Source: Flavobacterium hibisci (lineage in GTDB: Bacteria; Bacteroidota; Bacteroidia; Flavobacteriales; Flavobacteriaceae). From it: a stretch of 64,000 nt of DNA. Made by a program: the position numbers and the translations under genes. Location: contig NZ_JAIQDW010000003.1 in NCBI RefSeq assembly GCF_020026925.1, forward strand, positions 186,001 to 250,000, in the 5' to 3' direction. Positions 51,292 to 61,681 of the stretch are shown here, piece by piece (the first letter of the stretch is position 1; each line of letters starts with the position of its first letter). The notes under the pieces are model-generated. The model did no database searches and was not told the origin of the DNA. It saw only the letters and a program-made list of their open reading frames with translations.

Positions 51292-52935
51292 TTACGCCAG
51301 CATAGTAACCGGGCTTTCGATGTATTGTTTTAATGTTTGTAAGAACTGAGCTCCCGTAGCACCGTCAATCGTTCTGTGGTCACAAGCTAATGATAGCATC
51401 ATGGTGTTTCCAACTACAATCTGACCGTTTTTAACTACTGGTTTCTCAACAATTGCACCTACAGAAAGGATTGCAGAGTTTGGTTGGTTGATAATTGAAT
51501 TAAATTCAGTAATACCAAACATTCCAAGGTTAGATACTGTAAAAGTACTTCCTTCCATTTCTTGTGGTCCAAGTTTTTTGTTTTTAGCTCTTCCAGCAAG
51601 ATCTCTAACGCTTCCGCCAATTTGAGATAAACTCATAGCATCTGTAAATTTCAATACAGGAACTACTAATCCATCTTCAACAGCTACAGCAACACCAATG
51701 TTTACGTGGTGGTTGATGATGATAGCATCTTCTTTCCAGGTAGAGTTGATTTTTGGGTGTTTTTTCAATGCTAAAGCACAAGCTTTGATTACCATATCGT
51801 TGAAAGATACTTTTGTATCAGGAACGCTATTGATAGCAGCTCTAGCTTGCATTGCTTCGTCCATGCTTACTTCAATCACTAAGTTGTAGTGAGGAGCAGT
51901 GAATAATGACTCAGAAAGGCGTTTTGCAATGATTTTACGCATTTGAGAGTTTTTGATCTCTTCTGTGTAAACTTCTCCGGCAGGAACAAATACTTTCGAA
52001 GCAGCAGCTTTAGTTTCTTCTGCTTTTGCAGCTGGTGCAGAAGCATTAGAAGCAGGGGCAGCTTGCGTAGATGGAGTAAAGTTTTCGATATCGCTTTTTA
52101 CGATACGTCCGTTTTCTCCAGAACCTTTAACTTGAGATAATTGAATTCCTTTATCAGAAGCAATTTTCTTAGCCAATGGTGAAGCCAAAACTCTTCCGTT
52201 AGAAGTTTCAGCTGCAGCTTCTGGTGCTTTTTCGGCAGCAGGAGCTGCTTTTGTTTCTTCAGCAGGGGCGCTTGCAGGTGCAGCACCTCCGGCAGTATAG
52301 TTTTCAGCAATTCCGGAAATATCAGTTCCTGCAGGTCCGATGATAGCTAATAAGCTGTCAACAGGCGCAGTGCTTCCTTCCTGAATTCCGATGTATAATA
52401 AAGTACCAGCATTGAAAGACTCAAACTCCATAGTAGCTTTGTCTGTTTCAATTTCTGCTAAAATATCGCCTTCAGCAACAGCATCACCTACTTTTTTCAA
52501 CCAGGTTGCAACTGTTCCTTCAGTCATGGTATCGCTCAAACGAGGCATAGTTACCACTACAACCCCTTTTGGTAATTCAGCTGCAGTTTTAGCAGGAGCA
52601 GCAGTTTCTGTTTTTGCTTCAGCAGCAGGAGCATCTGCTTTTGGAGCTTCAGCACCAGTAGCGTCACCACCGGCTAAAAGAGCAGAAATATCTTCCCCTT
52701 CGTTACCAATGATGGCTAATAATGAATCAACCGGAGCAGTTTCTCCAGCCTGAATTCCAATATGTAAAAGAGTTCCTTCATTGAAAGATTCGAACTCCAT
52801 TGTTGCTTTGTCTGTTTCAATTTCAGCTAGGATATCTCCTTCGCTAACTTTGTCGCCTACTTTTTTTAACCAAGTCGCTACCGTTCCTTCCGTCATAGTA
52901 TCGCTCAAGCGAGGCATTGTTACTTTTATAGCCAT
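51292..52935 (-). CDS. Pyruvate dehydrogenase E2, dihydrolipoamide acetyltransferase
   Basis: 547 residues. Two lipoyl domains (about 1-80 and 126-205) carry lipoyl-lysine sites K43 and K166 in the identical context ETDKATMEFES. Ala/Pro/Glu-rich linkers follow. A peripheral E1/E3-binding domain (about 250-290, VLASPLAKKIASDKGI) precedes the catalytic core with DHRTIDGA near the C-terminus, whose His and Asp are the acyltransferase residues. It forms the core of the cytosolic PDH complex. It follows pdhA by 9 bp. E1 beta and E3 genes are not in the window. Confidence 0.95.
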   Translation of the reverse strand: MAIKVTMPRLSDTMTEGTVATWLKKVGDKVSEGDILAEIETDKATMEFESFNEGTLLHIGIQAGETAPVDSLLAIIGNEGEDISALLAGGDATGAEAPKADAPAAEAKTETAAPAKTAAELPKGVVVVTMPRLSDTMTEGTVATWLKKVGDAVAEGDILAEIETDKATMEFESFNAGTLLYIGIQEGSTAPVDSLLAIIGPAGTDISGIAENYTAGGAAPASAPAEETKAAPAAEKAPEAAAETSNGRVLASPLAKKIASDKGIQLSQVKGSGENGRIVKSDIENFTPSTQAAPASNASAPAAKAEETKAAASKVFVPAGEVYTEEIKNSQMRKIIAKRLSESLFTAPHYNLVIEVSMDEAMQARAAINSVPDTKVSFNDMVIKACALALKKHPKINSTWKEDAIIINHHVNIGVAVAVEDGLVVPVLKFTDAMSLSQIGGSVRDLAGRAKNKKLGPQEMEGSTFTVSNLGMFGITEFNSIINQPNSAILSVGAIVEKPVVKNGQIVVGNTMMLSLACDHRTIDGATGAQFLQTLKQYIESPVTMLA

Positions 52936-52944
52936 AATATAATG

Positions 52945-53943
52945 TTATAGTTTATGAGGTGTAAATGGATAGTCTTCTTGTGCGTATACTACATCGTATA
53001 ATTGTTGTAAGTCTGGGTATGGAGATTCTTCAGCGAATTTCTGACACTCTTCAACCAAGTCTTTAACTCTTTGGTCGATTACATCGATTTCTTCTTGTGT
53101 AGCATATTTTTGATCCATAATTACATCAAGAACCTGAGTAATTGGGTCAATTTTTCTGTACTCTTCAACTTCTTCTTTAGAACGGTATAATTGAGCATCA
53201 GACATCGAATGCCCTCTGTAACGGTATGTTTTCATTTCAAGGAAAGTTGGTCCGTCTCCACGACGCGCTCTTTCGATAGCTTCGTGCATTGCTTCGGCAA
53301 CTTTTACAGGATTCATTCCATCAACAGGTCCGCAAGGCATTTCATAGCCTAAACCTAATTTCCAGATGTCAGTGTGGTTTGCAGTTCTTTCTACAGAAGT
53401 TCCCATTGCGTAACCATTGTTTTCAACGATAAATACAACGGGTAATTTCCATAACATCGCCATGTTGAAAGCTTCGTGTAAAGAACCTTGTCTTGCAGCT
53501 CCGTCACCAAAATAAGTCATAGTTACACCGCCAGTTTCAAAATATTTATCAGCGAAAGCTAAACCAGCTCCTACCGGAATTTGTCCTCCAACGATTCCGT
53601 GACCTCCGTAAAAACGGTGTTCTTTTGAGAAAATGTGCATAGAACCTCCCATACCTTTAGATGTTCCTGTTGCTTTTCCTAAAAGCTCGGCCATAACACG
53701 TCTTGGGTCAACTCCCATACCAATTGGCTGAACGTGATTTCTGTATGCAGTAATCATTTTGTCTTTAGTCAAATCCATAGCATGTAAAGCTCCGGCTAAT
53801 ACTGCTTCCTGACCATTGTAGAGGTGAAGAAATCCTCTGACTTTTTGTTGGATGTATAATGCTGCAAGTTTGTCTTCAAACTTTCTCCAAAGCAGCATGT
53901 CTTCATACCACTTTAAGTAAACCTCTTTTGTAACTTCTTTCAT
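52945..53943 (-). CDS. pdhA: Pyruvate dehydrogenase E1 component, alpha subunit
   Basis: 332 residues. The thiamine-diphosphate motif runs from GDGAARQGSLHEAFNMA to VENNGYAMGTS. The phosphorylation-loop-like YRYRGHSMSDAQLYR and the substrate-side GHGIVGGQIPVGAG are also visible. It pairs with an E1 beta subunit encoded elsewhere and feeds acetyl groups to the adjacent E2. Its gene starts the two-gene pdhA-E2 unit. Two -7-like elements lie upstream at about 54002 and 54046, but no -33 match is clear. Confidence 0.95.
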   Translation of the reverse strand: MKEVTKEVYLKWYEDMLLWRKFEDKLAALYIQQKVRGFLHLYNGQEAVLAGALHAMDLTKDKMITAYRNHVQPIGMGVDPRRVMAELLGKATGTSKGMGGSMHIFSKEHRFYGGHGIVGGQIPVGAGLAFADKYFETGGVTMTYFGDGAARQGSLHEAFNMAMLWKLPVVFIVENNGYAMGTSVERTANHTDIWKLGLGYEMPCGPVDGMNPVKVAEAMHEAIERARRGDGPTFLEMKTYRYRGHSMSDAQLYRSKEEVEEYRKIDPITQVLDVIMDQKYATQEEIDVIDQRVKDLVEECQKFAEESPYPDLQQLYDVVYAQEDYPFTPHKL

Positions 53944-54102
53944 CTGAATTCTTTCTTTTGCTAAAGTTGTTTTTTTGTGTTATCAATATCACCTATAACG
54001 CAAAAATAGTTTCCTCCCACAAATTTGCGCCCGAAGGGTCGGGATGCAAAAATAAGACATTACATTTAAGAACTAAAATTTAAAAGCTGTTTTTTGGCTT
54101 TT

Positions 54103-54585
54103 TTACAAGAACTTTTTATCAAACATGAAAGGAAGCAGGTTTTTGAGGGATGCGGATTGATAAATTACACCAATTTCTCCCATAAAATAGATTTCTATAG
54201 GGGTGTCTTGTTTAATTTCATATTCTGCAATCGATTGACGGCACGAACCACAGGGCGGAATAGGAGCATGGGTCTGATTCAGATCTGATGCCGCTGTAAT
54301 TGCCATTTTTAAAATTTTAGCTTCGGGATAAATACTTCCTGCATGAAAAATAGCTACTCGTTCTGCACATAATCCGGATGGATACGCAGCATTTTCCTGA
54401 TTTGATCCTAAAATAATTTTTCCGTTATCTAATAATAGTGCTGCGCCAACTTTAAATTGTGAATAAGGTGCATACGCTTTTTTACGAATTTCTATTGCCT
54501 GACTCATCAGGTTTCGAACGTCATTTGGTAATTCTTGTAAGGTGTCGAAAACCAAAAAGGATGATGTTACGCTTATTTCTTTCAT
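54103..54585 (-). CDS. cdd: Cytidine deaminase
   Basis: 160 residues. Cdd deaminates cytidine and deoxycytidine in pyrimidine salvage. The zinc site is C73-A-E75 in GLCAERVAIF and P-C112-G-S-C115 in PPCGSCRQ, with substrate-binding FKVGAALL and NQENAAYPSG. The length is a little above the usual 130-140 because of an N-terminal extension. It lies between porV and pdhA on the same strand, after the porUV terminator. Confidence 0.94.
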   Translation of the reverse strand: MKEISVTSSFLVFDTLQELPNDVRNLMSQAIEIRKKAYAPYSQFKVGAALLLDNGKIILGSNQENAAYPSGLCAERVAIFHAGSIYPEAKILKMAITAASDLNQTHAPIPPCGSCRQSIAEYEIKQDTPIEIYFMGEIGVIYQSASLKNLLPFMFDKKFL

Positions 54586-54597
54586 TGTTTTTAAGGG

Positions 54598-54636
54598 AAA
54601 AAAAATCCAAATTTCTATTTCTAGGAATTTGGATTT
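54598..54636 (-). terminator. Terminator of porU-porV
   Basis: AAATCCAAATT (54603-54613) pairs with AATTTGGATTT (54626-54636). On the minus strand a run of eight T follows. It is built from the AAATTCCAA-type repeat common in this genome. Confidence 0.82.
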
Positions 54637-54660
54637 GATATTGTTTTATTTCTTGTTTGA

Positions 54661-55872
54661 TTAATACTCTTCGTATTTATCGCCAAAATTAAAGGTTAAT
54701 GAGAAGCGAAGTGTATTCTCTAACGGATTTTTAACTTTTGAAGCGGAGAATAAGTAGGAAACATCCACTTTTACGACATTGTATTTAAATCCGGCTCCTA
54801 ATGAGAAAAACTGTACAGCGCCCTTTTCAGGACTTTGGTGGTAATATCCTGCTCGCATCGAAAACGAATCCTGATAAGTATATTCTCCTGACAAACTATA
54901 GGTTATTTCTTTTAATTCTTCGCTGAAACCGTCTGGGGCATCACCAAAAGATTTGAAAATTCCGGGTACCCAGCCAATAGAATTGTATTGGTTGTTGGCT
55001 TCCTGAATGCCATCACTTGCTCCTTCACCCGGCTCTATGGTACCATTGCCATTTATATCAGATGCAGGAGTGGGTGTAGGAATTTGTGGAGTAGGAACTA
55101 GTAGTTTTGTGAATTCAAGACCTACGGCTACTTTGTTATAGTCATCTAATATAAAATCAAAACCAGCCCCAACTCTTAAATTGGCAGGAAGGAAATTAGA
55201 TCCGGATCCATCCGTTATACCGCTTAAATCATAATTGATTTTTGGCCCAAGATTCTGAAAGTTAAAACCGGCTCTCCATCTCCCGTTAAAATTAGTATAG
55301 GCAAATTCTTCTGATTGGTAAAATCCGGCAACGTCAAAAGCAAATGATCTGGCTGCAGATAAACTTTGTCCTTCGGTTGTGATGCCTAAATTTGAACTAA
55401 TGAATCTTGCTCCAACGGCCATAGAGAACATTTCGCTTAATTTCAATGAGTAAGATCCGTCAATTGAATATTCTGAAGGCTTAACAGTATTAATAACGGT
55501 TCCATTTTCAGTTGTTAGATCAATGTCTCCTATACTAAAATAACGTACGCTTCCGGCAAAAGCACTTCGTTCATTAATTTTGTTGTAATAGGTTACCTGG
55601 CTTAGTGAAATGTCATTAACCAAATCAGCTAAATAAGGAGTGTAGCTGACAGAAAATCCTTGTTTGTCGATAGAAAATGCATATTTTGCGGGATTCCATT
55701 GCTGGGAGAATACATCTGCAGATGTAGCAACTCCCTGATCGCCAAGTCCGGCTGCTCTTGCATCAGCTGCAACTTGTAAAAAAGGCACCCCGGTTGTAAT
55801 TGGTCTTTCTTGTGCTTTGGCAAGTGATATGATGATAAAATAAAATAATAATAAAGAGGATATTTTTTTCAT
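54661..55872 (-). CDS. porV: Type IX secretion outer-membrane protein PorV (LptO)
   Basis: A 403-residue FadL-like outer-membrane barrel with a signal peptide (ending LAKAQ). The N-terminus ITTGVPFLQVAADARAAGLG is the PorV hallmark, and the barrel ends LRFSLTFNFGDKYEEY. PorV shuttles type IX cargo from the translocon to the PorU attachment complex. The gene follows porU by 49 bp on the same strand and ends at a strong terminator, so porU-porV form one unit, divergent from gldJ. Confidence 0.95.
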   Translation of the reverse strand: MKKISSLLLFYFIIISLAKAQERPITTGVPFLQVAADARAAGLGDQGVATSADVFSQQWNPAKYAFSIDKQGFSVSYTPYLADLVNDISLSQVTYYNKINERSAFAGSVRYFSIGDIDLTTENGTVINTVKPSEYSIDGSYSLKLSEMFSMAVGARFISSNLGITTEGQSLSAARSFAFDVAGFYQSEEFAYTNFNGRWRAGFNFQNLGPKINYDLSGITDGSGSNFLPANLRVGAGFDFILDDYNKVAVGLEFTKLLVPTPQIPTPTPASDINGNGTIEPGEGASDGIQEANNQYNSIGWVPGIFKSFGDAPDGFSEELKEITYSLSGEYTYQDSFSMRAGYYHQSPEKGAVQFFSLGAGFKYNVVKVDVSYLFSASKVKNPLENTLRFSLTFNFGDKYEEY

Positions 55873-55921
55873 TTATTTTAGATAAGGTGTTAGTTTATGT
55901 TGTTGGTTTTGCAAATATATA

Positions 55922-58900
55922 TTATAGAATAACAAGTTTTTCATACTTTTCGGCTTTTTTATTTGTTAAGCTAGATTTGACAGTAAGTTTGTAAATGTAA
56001 ACTCCTTTGCCTATTCTGTCTCCAAAATCATCTTTGCCGTCCCACGTAATTTCTCTTGATAAAAAACCTTCAGTGGTAATGATCTGATTTTTTGTCCACA
56101 CTACCTTTCCTGTTATTGTCATCACTTGTACCTGAACATCTAAAGGTTCATAAGGCTTGTTGTGGGAAAACCAAAACTGTGTGTAGGTAGAAAACGGGTT
56201 AGGATAATTAAGAACGTGATTAAGTGTAAGCGATTCATCGCCAACGACTATAAATTGTATTTCACTTGTTACCGGATTGTTGTAAACATCCCAGGCGGTA
56301 AAACTTATAGTGTGCATTCCTGCGCTTAAATTACGCAATGGGAAGCGCAAATTTCCATTAGTGTAATCATCTAATTTTGTTTGATAGTAGTCATTTAAAA
56401 TATAAGGATTACTAACATCTCCATCTAAAATAGCGATTATATCATGGCCGATTCCGCTTGCTGTATTAATCCCATTTTCGTCCTCAAGAAACGCTAAAAG
56501 AAAAGGGGAGTCATTTGTTATTCCTCCTGATACAAAAGTTTCATCGTTCATATATAACTTCACTTTTGGGCTAATATTGTCCTGAGGCGCATTTTCGTTA
56601 ATTCCTCCAATTTTTATGAAGTCGTTATAGCCGGATTGGTTTTCTAAAACTTCATTCTTTTTTGAATAAAAACTGATTCTGCCGTTATTAACAGGTATTC
56701 GAATGTCTCTTGGAACTACAAAGCTAAATTCAAACTGGCCATTAGTCACAGAAGCATTTCCTCTAAAAATAGTTTCGCCTAGTCTTTTAAATTGTATTGA
56801 CGGACTGTTACCGTCATTGTTTAATGTGGTATTTGTAACCAGTTTATCGAAAATAGCAGTTGAAAGCTGTCCATTATAATTGTTTAACCGGTTGTTGTTT
56901 TCATCGGTGATTTCTCCTGATATTTTAATTTTAGCTAAAGATTTAAAGTCCTCAATTGTTCCTGAAACCGGTACGTCATTTACTTTTGTTAAGTTAATTC
57001 GGGGTTTGGGAATTGCAAGCATTATCGCTGGGTCACCTAAATAAAAAACAACATTACTGGATGAACTCGGGTTTTCATTTTTTGAAACCCGAAGCGCTTC
57101 TGCAATAGTTATGTATTGATTTGAACCGAAAGACAGCAGGTTTTTAGTTAGGATATCATTAAAATTTTCAGCATTATATTGTCCAATCGAACGTATAGTT
57201 GTTAGCATTGCTATAGCTCCTCCTTTTGGGTTCCAAAAAGTATATTCTCCGGCTGTAGGGTGGGTTGGATCATCAAAACGGGAAAACTCACAGGTTATGG
57301 TTATAAATAATGGGTATTTATATTGATTGTTTAAGTTTTGGCCATCTGATTTTTCCCAAACTCTCTCACTGGATAAGCCATCTTCTCCTCCGTGACCTAA
57401 GTAATTAAAGACTAACGCGCCTTTTTCAAAAGCATCAAAAAGATCTGTTTTTGCTTTTGGATATCTTGAGCCTCCTGCCGATGCCTCCTGCGTATAAGAA
57501 TCCATAAGAATTTTTTCAACATTTAAGAATGGTTTTTCAGTGGTAATTTTATCAGCTAAAGTGTTTTGTCGTGACTGCAGTGTAGCATCAGAAGCTTTGT
57601 CAGAATCATCACTAATTAAAACGACATTGTTTCGCCAGTTTCCGTAAGATTTAATATTGTGGTATTCTATAACTTTATTAACCATTTCTTCTGCCTGTGC
57701 ATTATCTGCAACTAACATCCTGCCGGTTGCAATATCTATTCCTCCGTAAAAAGAAGTTATATTTCCTTCATTATCATCCATTAATCCGTAAAAATCATCA
57801 GATGCAAAACAAGATTCTCCAATTGTGTTACTAGTTAAAGAATGATATATCGGTACAATATTGGTATTGTTAGAGATACGGTTTTTATAATCAAATGAAG
57901 CGTCACCAAACAGGTTTACGTATTTTACTTTTTTATTAGATGAAGAGGCGTTTTGGTATACATACCTAATGCAATTCCTGATTGCTGCTATGTCTTGTTT
58001 TCCTGAAGAAAACTCCTGATAGATGTTTTCAAGCGTAACAACTTTTACATTTAAATTGGAATAATTCCTATGAAAGTTCGCCAGTTTTTCAGCTTGTGAA
58101 AGGAAAGGCTTTGGAGTAATAATCAAATAATCAATATCCTGAAAATTATTTTGGGCATTTTTAAAAAGTGTCCCCTTTAAGTTTTGGTTTGCAATTTTAG
58201 ACTGGGTCTCTTTTAAAGGACTATAATAATCTGATGGGTCAACTGCAATATATTTTCGAATTTCACCTAGAGAAGCTTTGAAGCTTAAATTGTTTAAATT
58301 GGTGTTTTCAATTTTTGATACATTATATAGGTCTGTAATATCCCAAATTTGTGAAATGCCTGAAGCATTCGAAATAGTATAATTAACAATGCCGGTTGTT
58401 GAGCCAGCCTGATCATATTGAAACTGGAATTGCTTGCTGTAGCCTGTTAATTTTCTTTTTGCTGTTAAGTTAATATAATCAAGGTATCCTTTAGAACCTG
58501 GTACTCCGTTGTTGTCGTAAATAAGTTTTATTTTTACGTTTTCAGATCCTGTAAAAGTAGTGTTCGCAGGCAGGTTTCCTGTGTAAAATTTCGCATCAGA
58601 ACTGCTGTTAATTTGGCTAAAAAATAGGTTTCCAATATTCTGTCCGTTGCCAGAAACAGTAAAAGAAGTGCTGGTGAATGCTGCAGCTCCTGCGGTAATT
58701 TCTATTTTTATTGGCGAACCGGACTCAAAATTCGGAAAATTAAACTCAAACTCCTGTTCGTTTTTGATTTCAAAAGATTCTCCAAACCATTGACGTCCCG
58801 TGTGCGCAATATTAATTAAGTCTACTTCATGAAACTGATGGTCGTCGAAGGTAGTTAATTCTAAAGTGCTGTTTCCGGAAGGCTGTATCATATTTGGAAT

Positions 58901-59758
58901 CCTTTTTCCGTCGCTTCCCTGTGCAGTAATATAATAATATGACCTGGTGGCGTATAAGTTAATATTGGTTTTGCTTTCTGAACTCCAATTGTTGATTCCC
59001 TCAGCGTAAAAAAGAATATAGTCTTCATTATTGAAAGTCCCGTCATTTTCACCAATGACCTGAATCGCATTTTCCGTTAAATCTTCAGGATAATAACTGT
59101 TGTTAGATAATGGAAGCATTCTTCCTCCGTTTCCGTAGATTTTTATTTTTCGCGGATCACTTTTGTTTACATCAAAACCCAGGCTTTGTAAAAAAGACCT
59201 TGAAATTTTATAAACACCTGATTTTTCTACATAAAAGCGGTACCAATCTCCGGTGGATAAAACCGAGTTTGAAATACCATTTGATTTCAAAGTCGAAGCA
59301 GAGCTATTGTTTTTTGATGAATTGCTGTTTATTGAATAAGAAAATGATCTGATTCTTTTAAAGCTGCTTCCTTCCGATACAATTGGAGACAAAGAGATAA
59401 AACCTTGTTTTTGATCTCTTGAAACAGCTATTTGAAGTGTTTCGTCAGGTTGTTTGGGTATGTTTGCTAAGGATAAATCGCCTAAATCATCAGCCGAAAC
59501 AGTTTCATAAATAACATTCGTAATCTGAACTTCATTGCCGCTTGAATAATCCGAATATTTTGGACTAAACAATAATGTTATGGTTTTTTTTGTAATGTCA
59601 AATCTAAAATTATCACCTGTAAAGTAAGGTATATTTATTTTTAATTCACCAAAACTCATTTCTTTTTTATTTTGCCAATCTATCGTGAGGCTCCCATTTT
59701 TCTGGGAAAAAAGCAAAAAAGGTATAAGAAAAAGATATAAAAAAACGGCTTGTTTCAT
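55922..59758 (-). CDS. porU: Type IX secretion sortase PorU
   Basis: A 1278-residue secreted C25 (gingipain-type) peptidase. A signal peptide (residues about 1-18) and a long N-terminal region precede the caspase-like domain. Its catalytic dyad is His789 in NYLGHGGEDG and Cys823 in TITCEFSRFDD. A C-terminal FlgD-like / type IX signal domain ends the protein (NYPNPFSTYTQFWFS, GDRIGKGVYIYKL). PorU removes the C-terminal sorting domain of cargo and attaches the product at the surface. It is divergent from gldJ and followed by porV, as in F. johnsoniae. Confidence 0.95.
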   Translation of the reverse strand: MKQAVFLYLFLIPFLLFSQKNGSLTIDWQNKKEMSFGELKINIPYFTGDNFRFDITKKTITLLFSPKYSDYSSGNEVQITNVIYETVSADDLGDLSLANIPKQPDETLQIAVSRDQKQGFISLSPIVSEGSSFKRIRSFSYSINSNSSKNNSSASTLKSNGISNSVLSTGDWYRFYVEKSGVYKISRSFLQSLGFDVNKSDPRKIKIYGNGGRMLPLSNNSYYPEDLTENAIQVIGENDGTFNNEDYILFYAEGINNWSSESKTNINLYATRSYYYITAQGSDGKRIPNMIQPSGNSTLELTTFDDHQFHEVDLINIAHTGRQWFGESFEIKNEQEFEFNFPNFESGSPIKIEITAGAAAFTSTSFTVSGNGQNIGNLFFSQINSSSDAKFYTGNLPANTTFTGSENVKIKLIYDNNGVPGSKGYLDYINLTAKRKLTGYSKQFQFQYDQAGSTTGIVNYTISNASGISQIWDITDLYNVSKIENTNLNNLSFKASLGEIRKYIAVDPSDYYSPLKETQSKIANQNLKGTLFKNAQNNFQDIDYLIITPKPFLSQAEKLANFHRNYSNLNVKVVTLENIYQEFSSGKQDIAAIRNCIRYVYQNASSSNKKVKYVNLFGDASFDYKNRISNNTNIVPIYHSLTSNTIGESCFASDDFYGLMDDNEGNITSFYGGIDIATGRMLVADNAQAEEMVNKVIEYHNIKSYGNWRNNVVLISDDSDKASDATLQSRQNTLADKITTEKPFLNVEKILMDSYTQEASAGGSRYPKAKTDLFDAFEKGALVFNYLGHGGEDGLSSERVWEKSDGQNLNNQYKYPLFITITCEFSRFDDPTHPTAGEYTFWNPKGGAIAMLTTIRSIGQYNAENFNDILTKNLLSFGSNQYITIAEALRVSKNENPSSSSNVVFYLGDPAIMLAIPKPRINLTKVNDVPVSGTIEDFKSLAKIKISGEITDENNNRLNNYNGQLSTAIFDKLVTNTTLNNDGNSPSIQFKRLGETIFRGNASVTNGQFEFSFVVPRDIRIPVNNGRISFYSKKNEVLENQSGYNDFIKIGGINENAPQDNISPKVKLYMNDETFVSGGITNDSPFLLAFLEDENGINTASGIGHDIIAILDGDVSNPYILNDYYQTKLDDYTNGNLRFPLRNLSAGMHTISFTAWDVYNNPVTSEIQFIVVGDESLTLNHVLNYPNPFSTYTQFWFSHNKPYEPLDVQVQVMTITGKVVWTKNQIITTEGFLSREITWDGKDDFGDRIGKGVYIYKLTVKSSLTNKKAEKYEKLVIL

Positions 59759-59965
59759 AGTGAAAGAAAACGAAATTAATTTAAAAATATTTTAATAAGT
59801 AAAAATATAGTATTTAATGTAATAGTAATAATAAAAAGTATATTTTTGCGTTTCGAAACTATAGGTTATTTTCTGGTAAAAAACAGCTAAATAAAATTAT
59901 TAGAACAGATGTTGCTAATTAAATGTTAATTATTATATTGCAGCACCTAAATTTATCACCTAAGA

Positions 59966-61660
59966 ATGAGTATGAAAGTAAACAAAATTGTAGCCTTGCA
60001 AGTAATGATGTCAATAGTATTGATGTTGGGCACGGCTAGTTGTAGCAAAAAATCAAGTTCTAGCCGCGGTTCAAGAGCAACAGGTTGGGATGTTGATAGT
60101 CAGAACGGAACAGCTGCTAGAAATGCAGGAAAAAAACAACAGGCAGGTCCTGGATTAGTTTTCGTTGAAGGAGGTACATTTACTATGGGTAAAGTACAGG
60201 ATGATGTTATGCACGATTGGAATAACACACCGACTCAACAACACGTTCAGTCATTTTACATGGATGAAACGGAAGTTACGAATGGTATGTATTTAGAATA
60301 CCTTGAATGGCTTAAAAAAGTTTTCCCACCTACAGAAGAAAGTTACAAAAACATCTATGCCGGTGCGTCTCCTGATACTTTAGTTTGGAGAAATCGTTTA
60401 GGATACAACGAAACGATGACAAATAACTATTTAAGACACCCAGCCTATGCTGACTATCCTGTAGTTGGTGTTAATTGGATACAGGCAGTTGAATTTAGCA
60501 AATGGAGAACAGACCGTGTTAACGAAGCTGTTTTAGAAAAAGAAAGATATATTAAAAGAGGTGCGAAAACACAAGATGTTAGTGCTGAAAGTTTGTTCAA
60601 TACTGAAGCATATCTTGCATCTCCATCTACTTCTTATGGAGGTAATGAAGAGATTGTCCTAAAGAAAAGCCCAAATGGCAGAAGACCTAAAAAAGGTAAA
60701 GATGGTACTGTAGAAGAGCAGAAAAATGTTTATGCACAGCGTTCATCAGGTATTATTTTGCCAGAATACAGACTTCCAACAGAAGCTGAATGGGAATATG
60801 CAGCTGCAGCTGATGTTGGACAGAGAGAATACAACATCTATAAAGGTCAAAAGAAATATCCTTGGTCTGGAGATTATACTCGTTCTGCGAAACGTAAAAA
60901 CAGAGGTGATCAATTGGCAAACTTTAAGCAAGGTAATGGTGATTATGGCGGAATTGCTGGTTGGTCTGATGATGGTGCCGATATTACAAATAAGATAAAA
61001 AGCTATCCTGCTAATGATTTTGGATTATACGATATGGCAGGTAACGTAGCAGAATGGGTTGCTGACGTATACAGACCAATAATCGATAACGAAGCAAATG
61101 ATTTTAACTATTACAGAGGAAATCAATATGCTAAAAATAAAATTGGTAAAGACGGTAAATTAGAAATTATTACAAAAGATAATATCAAATATACCACTTT
61201 AAGTAATGGTAAATTAGTTGCTACAAATTTACCTGGAGAAATAGCTCAGGTTCCGGTTGATGAAAATGAAACGTATTTGAGACAGAATTTCAGTAAAAGT
61301 GACAACATAAATTATAGAGATGGAGATAAACAATCTTCACGATACTATGATTTTGGAGACTCTGAATCAGCTGATGATGCTAAAAAAGAAACAATGTATA
61401 ATTCTCCAATACATAATGTTACGACAGATAGTTTAGGTAACATGGTGAGAAAATACGATAACTCAAGTAAAAGAACAACTTTAATAAACGATAATGCAAG
61501 AGTTTATAAAGGCGGTTCATGGAGAGACAGAGCTTACTGGTTAGATCCTGCACAAAGAAGATATTTTCCTCAGGATATGGCTACTGATTACATTGGTTTT
61601 AGATGCGCAATGTCTAGAGTAGGTGCTAAAACTGAAAGAAGAAAATCACCAAGGAATTAA
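59966..61660 (+). CDS. gldJ: Gliding-motility lipoprotein GldJ
   Basis: A 564-residue lipoprotein with lipobox GTASC (Cys26), then a formylglycine-generating-enzyme/sulfatase-modifying-like domain (GLVFVEGGTFTMG, DETEVTNGMYLEYL, YRLPTEAEWEYAA, GLYDMAGNVAEWVADVY, GGSWRDRAYWLDPAQRRY, GFRCAMSR). The fit to F. johnsoniae GldJ is very good, including the start MSMKVNK. GldJ forms helical structures in the outer membrane and is needed for gliding and type IX secretion. The catalytic cysteines of true FGE enzymes do not seem to be kept. Divergent porU and downstream murF match F. johnsoniae. Confidence 0.96.
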   Translation: MSMKVNKIVALQVMMSIVLMLGTASCSKKSSSSRGSRATGWDVDSQNGTAARNAGKKQQAGPGLVFVEGGTFTMGKVQDDVMHDWNNTPTQQHVQSFYMDETEVTNGMYLEYLEWLKKVFPPTEESYKNIYAGASPDTLVWRNRLGYNETMTNNYLRHPAYADYPVVGVNWIQAVEFSKWRTDRVNEAVLEKERYIKRGAKTQDVSAESLFNTEAYLASPSTSYGGNEEIVLKKSPNGRRPKKGKDGTVEEQKNVYAQRSSGIILPEYRLPTEAEWEYAAAADVGQREYNIYKGQKKYPWSGDYTRSAKRKNRGDQLANFKQGNGDYGGIAGWSDDGADITNKIKSYPANDFGLYDMAGNVAEWVADVYRPIIDNEANDFNYYRGNQYAKNKIGKDGKLEIITKDNIKYTTLSNGKLVATNLPGEIAQVPVDENETYLRQNFSKSDNINYRDGDKQSSRYYDFGDSESADDAKKETMYNSPIHNVTTDSLGNMVRKYDNSSKRTTLINDNARVYKGGSWRDRAYWLDPAQRRYFPQDMATDYIGFRCAMSRVGAKTERRKSPRN

Positions 61661-61681
61661 ATTTTAAAAATTCCAATAAAA

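Noticed and set aside
52391..52753. 120-codon ORF antisense to the E2 lipoyl region
   Set aside because: It is a shadow of the Ala-rich linker and lipoyl domain.
52310..52935. Recent duplication or gene conversion of the two E2 lipoyl domains
   Set aside because: The proteins are nearly identical but the DNA differs at many synonymous sites, so the similarity reflects selection and not a recent copy event.
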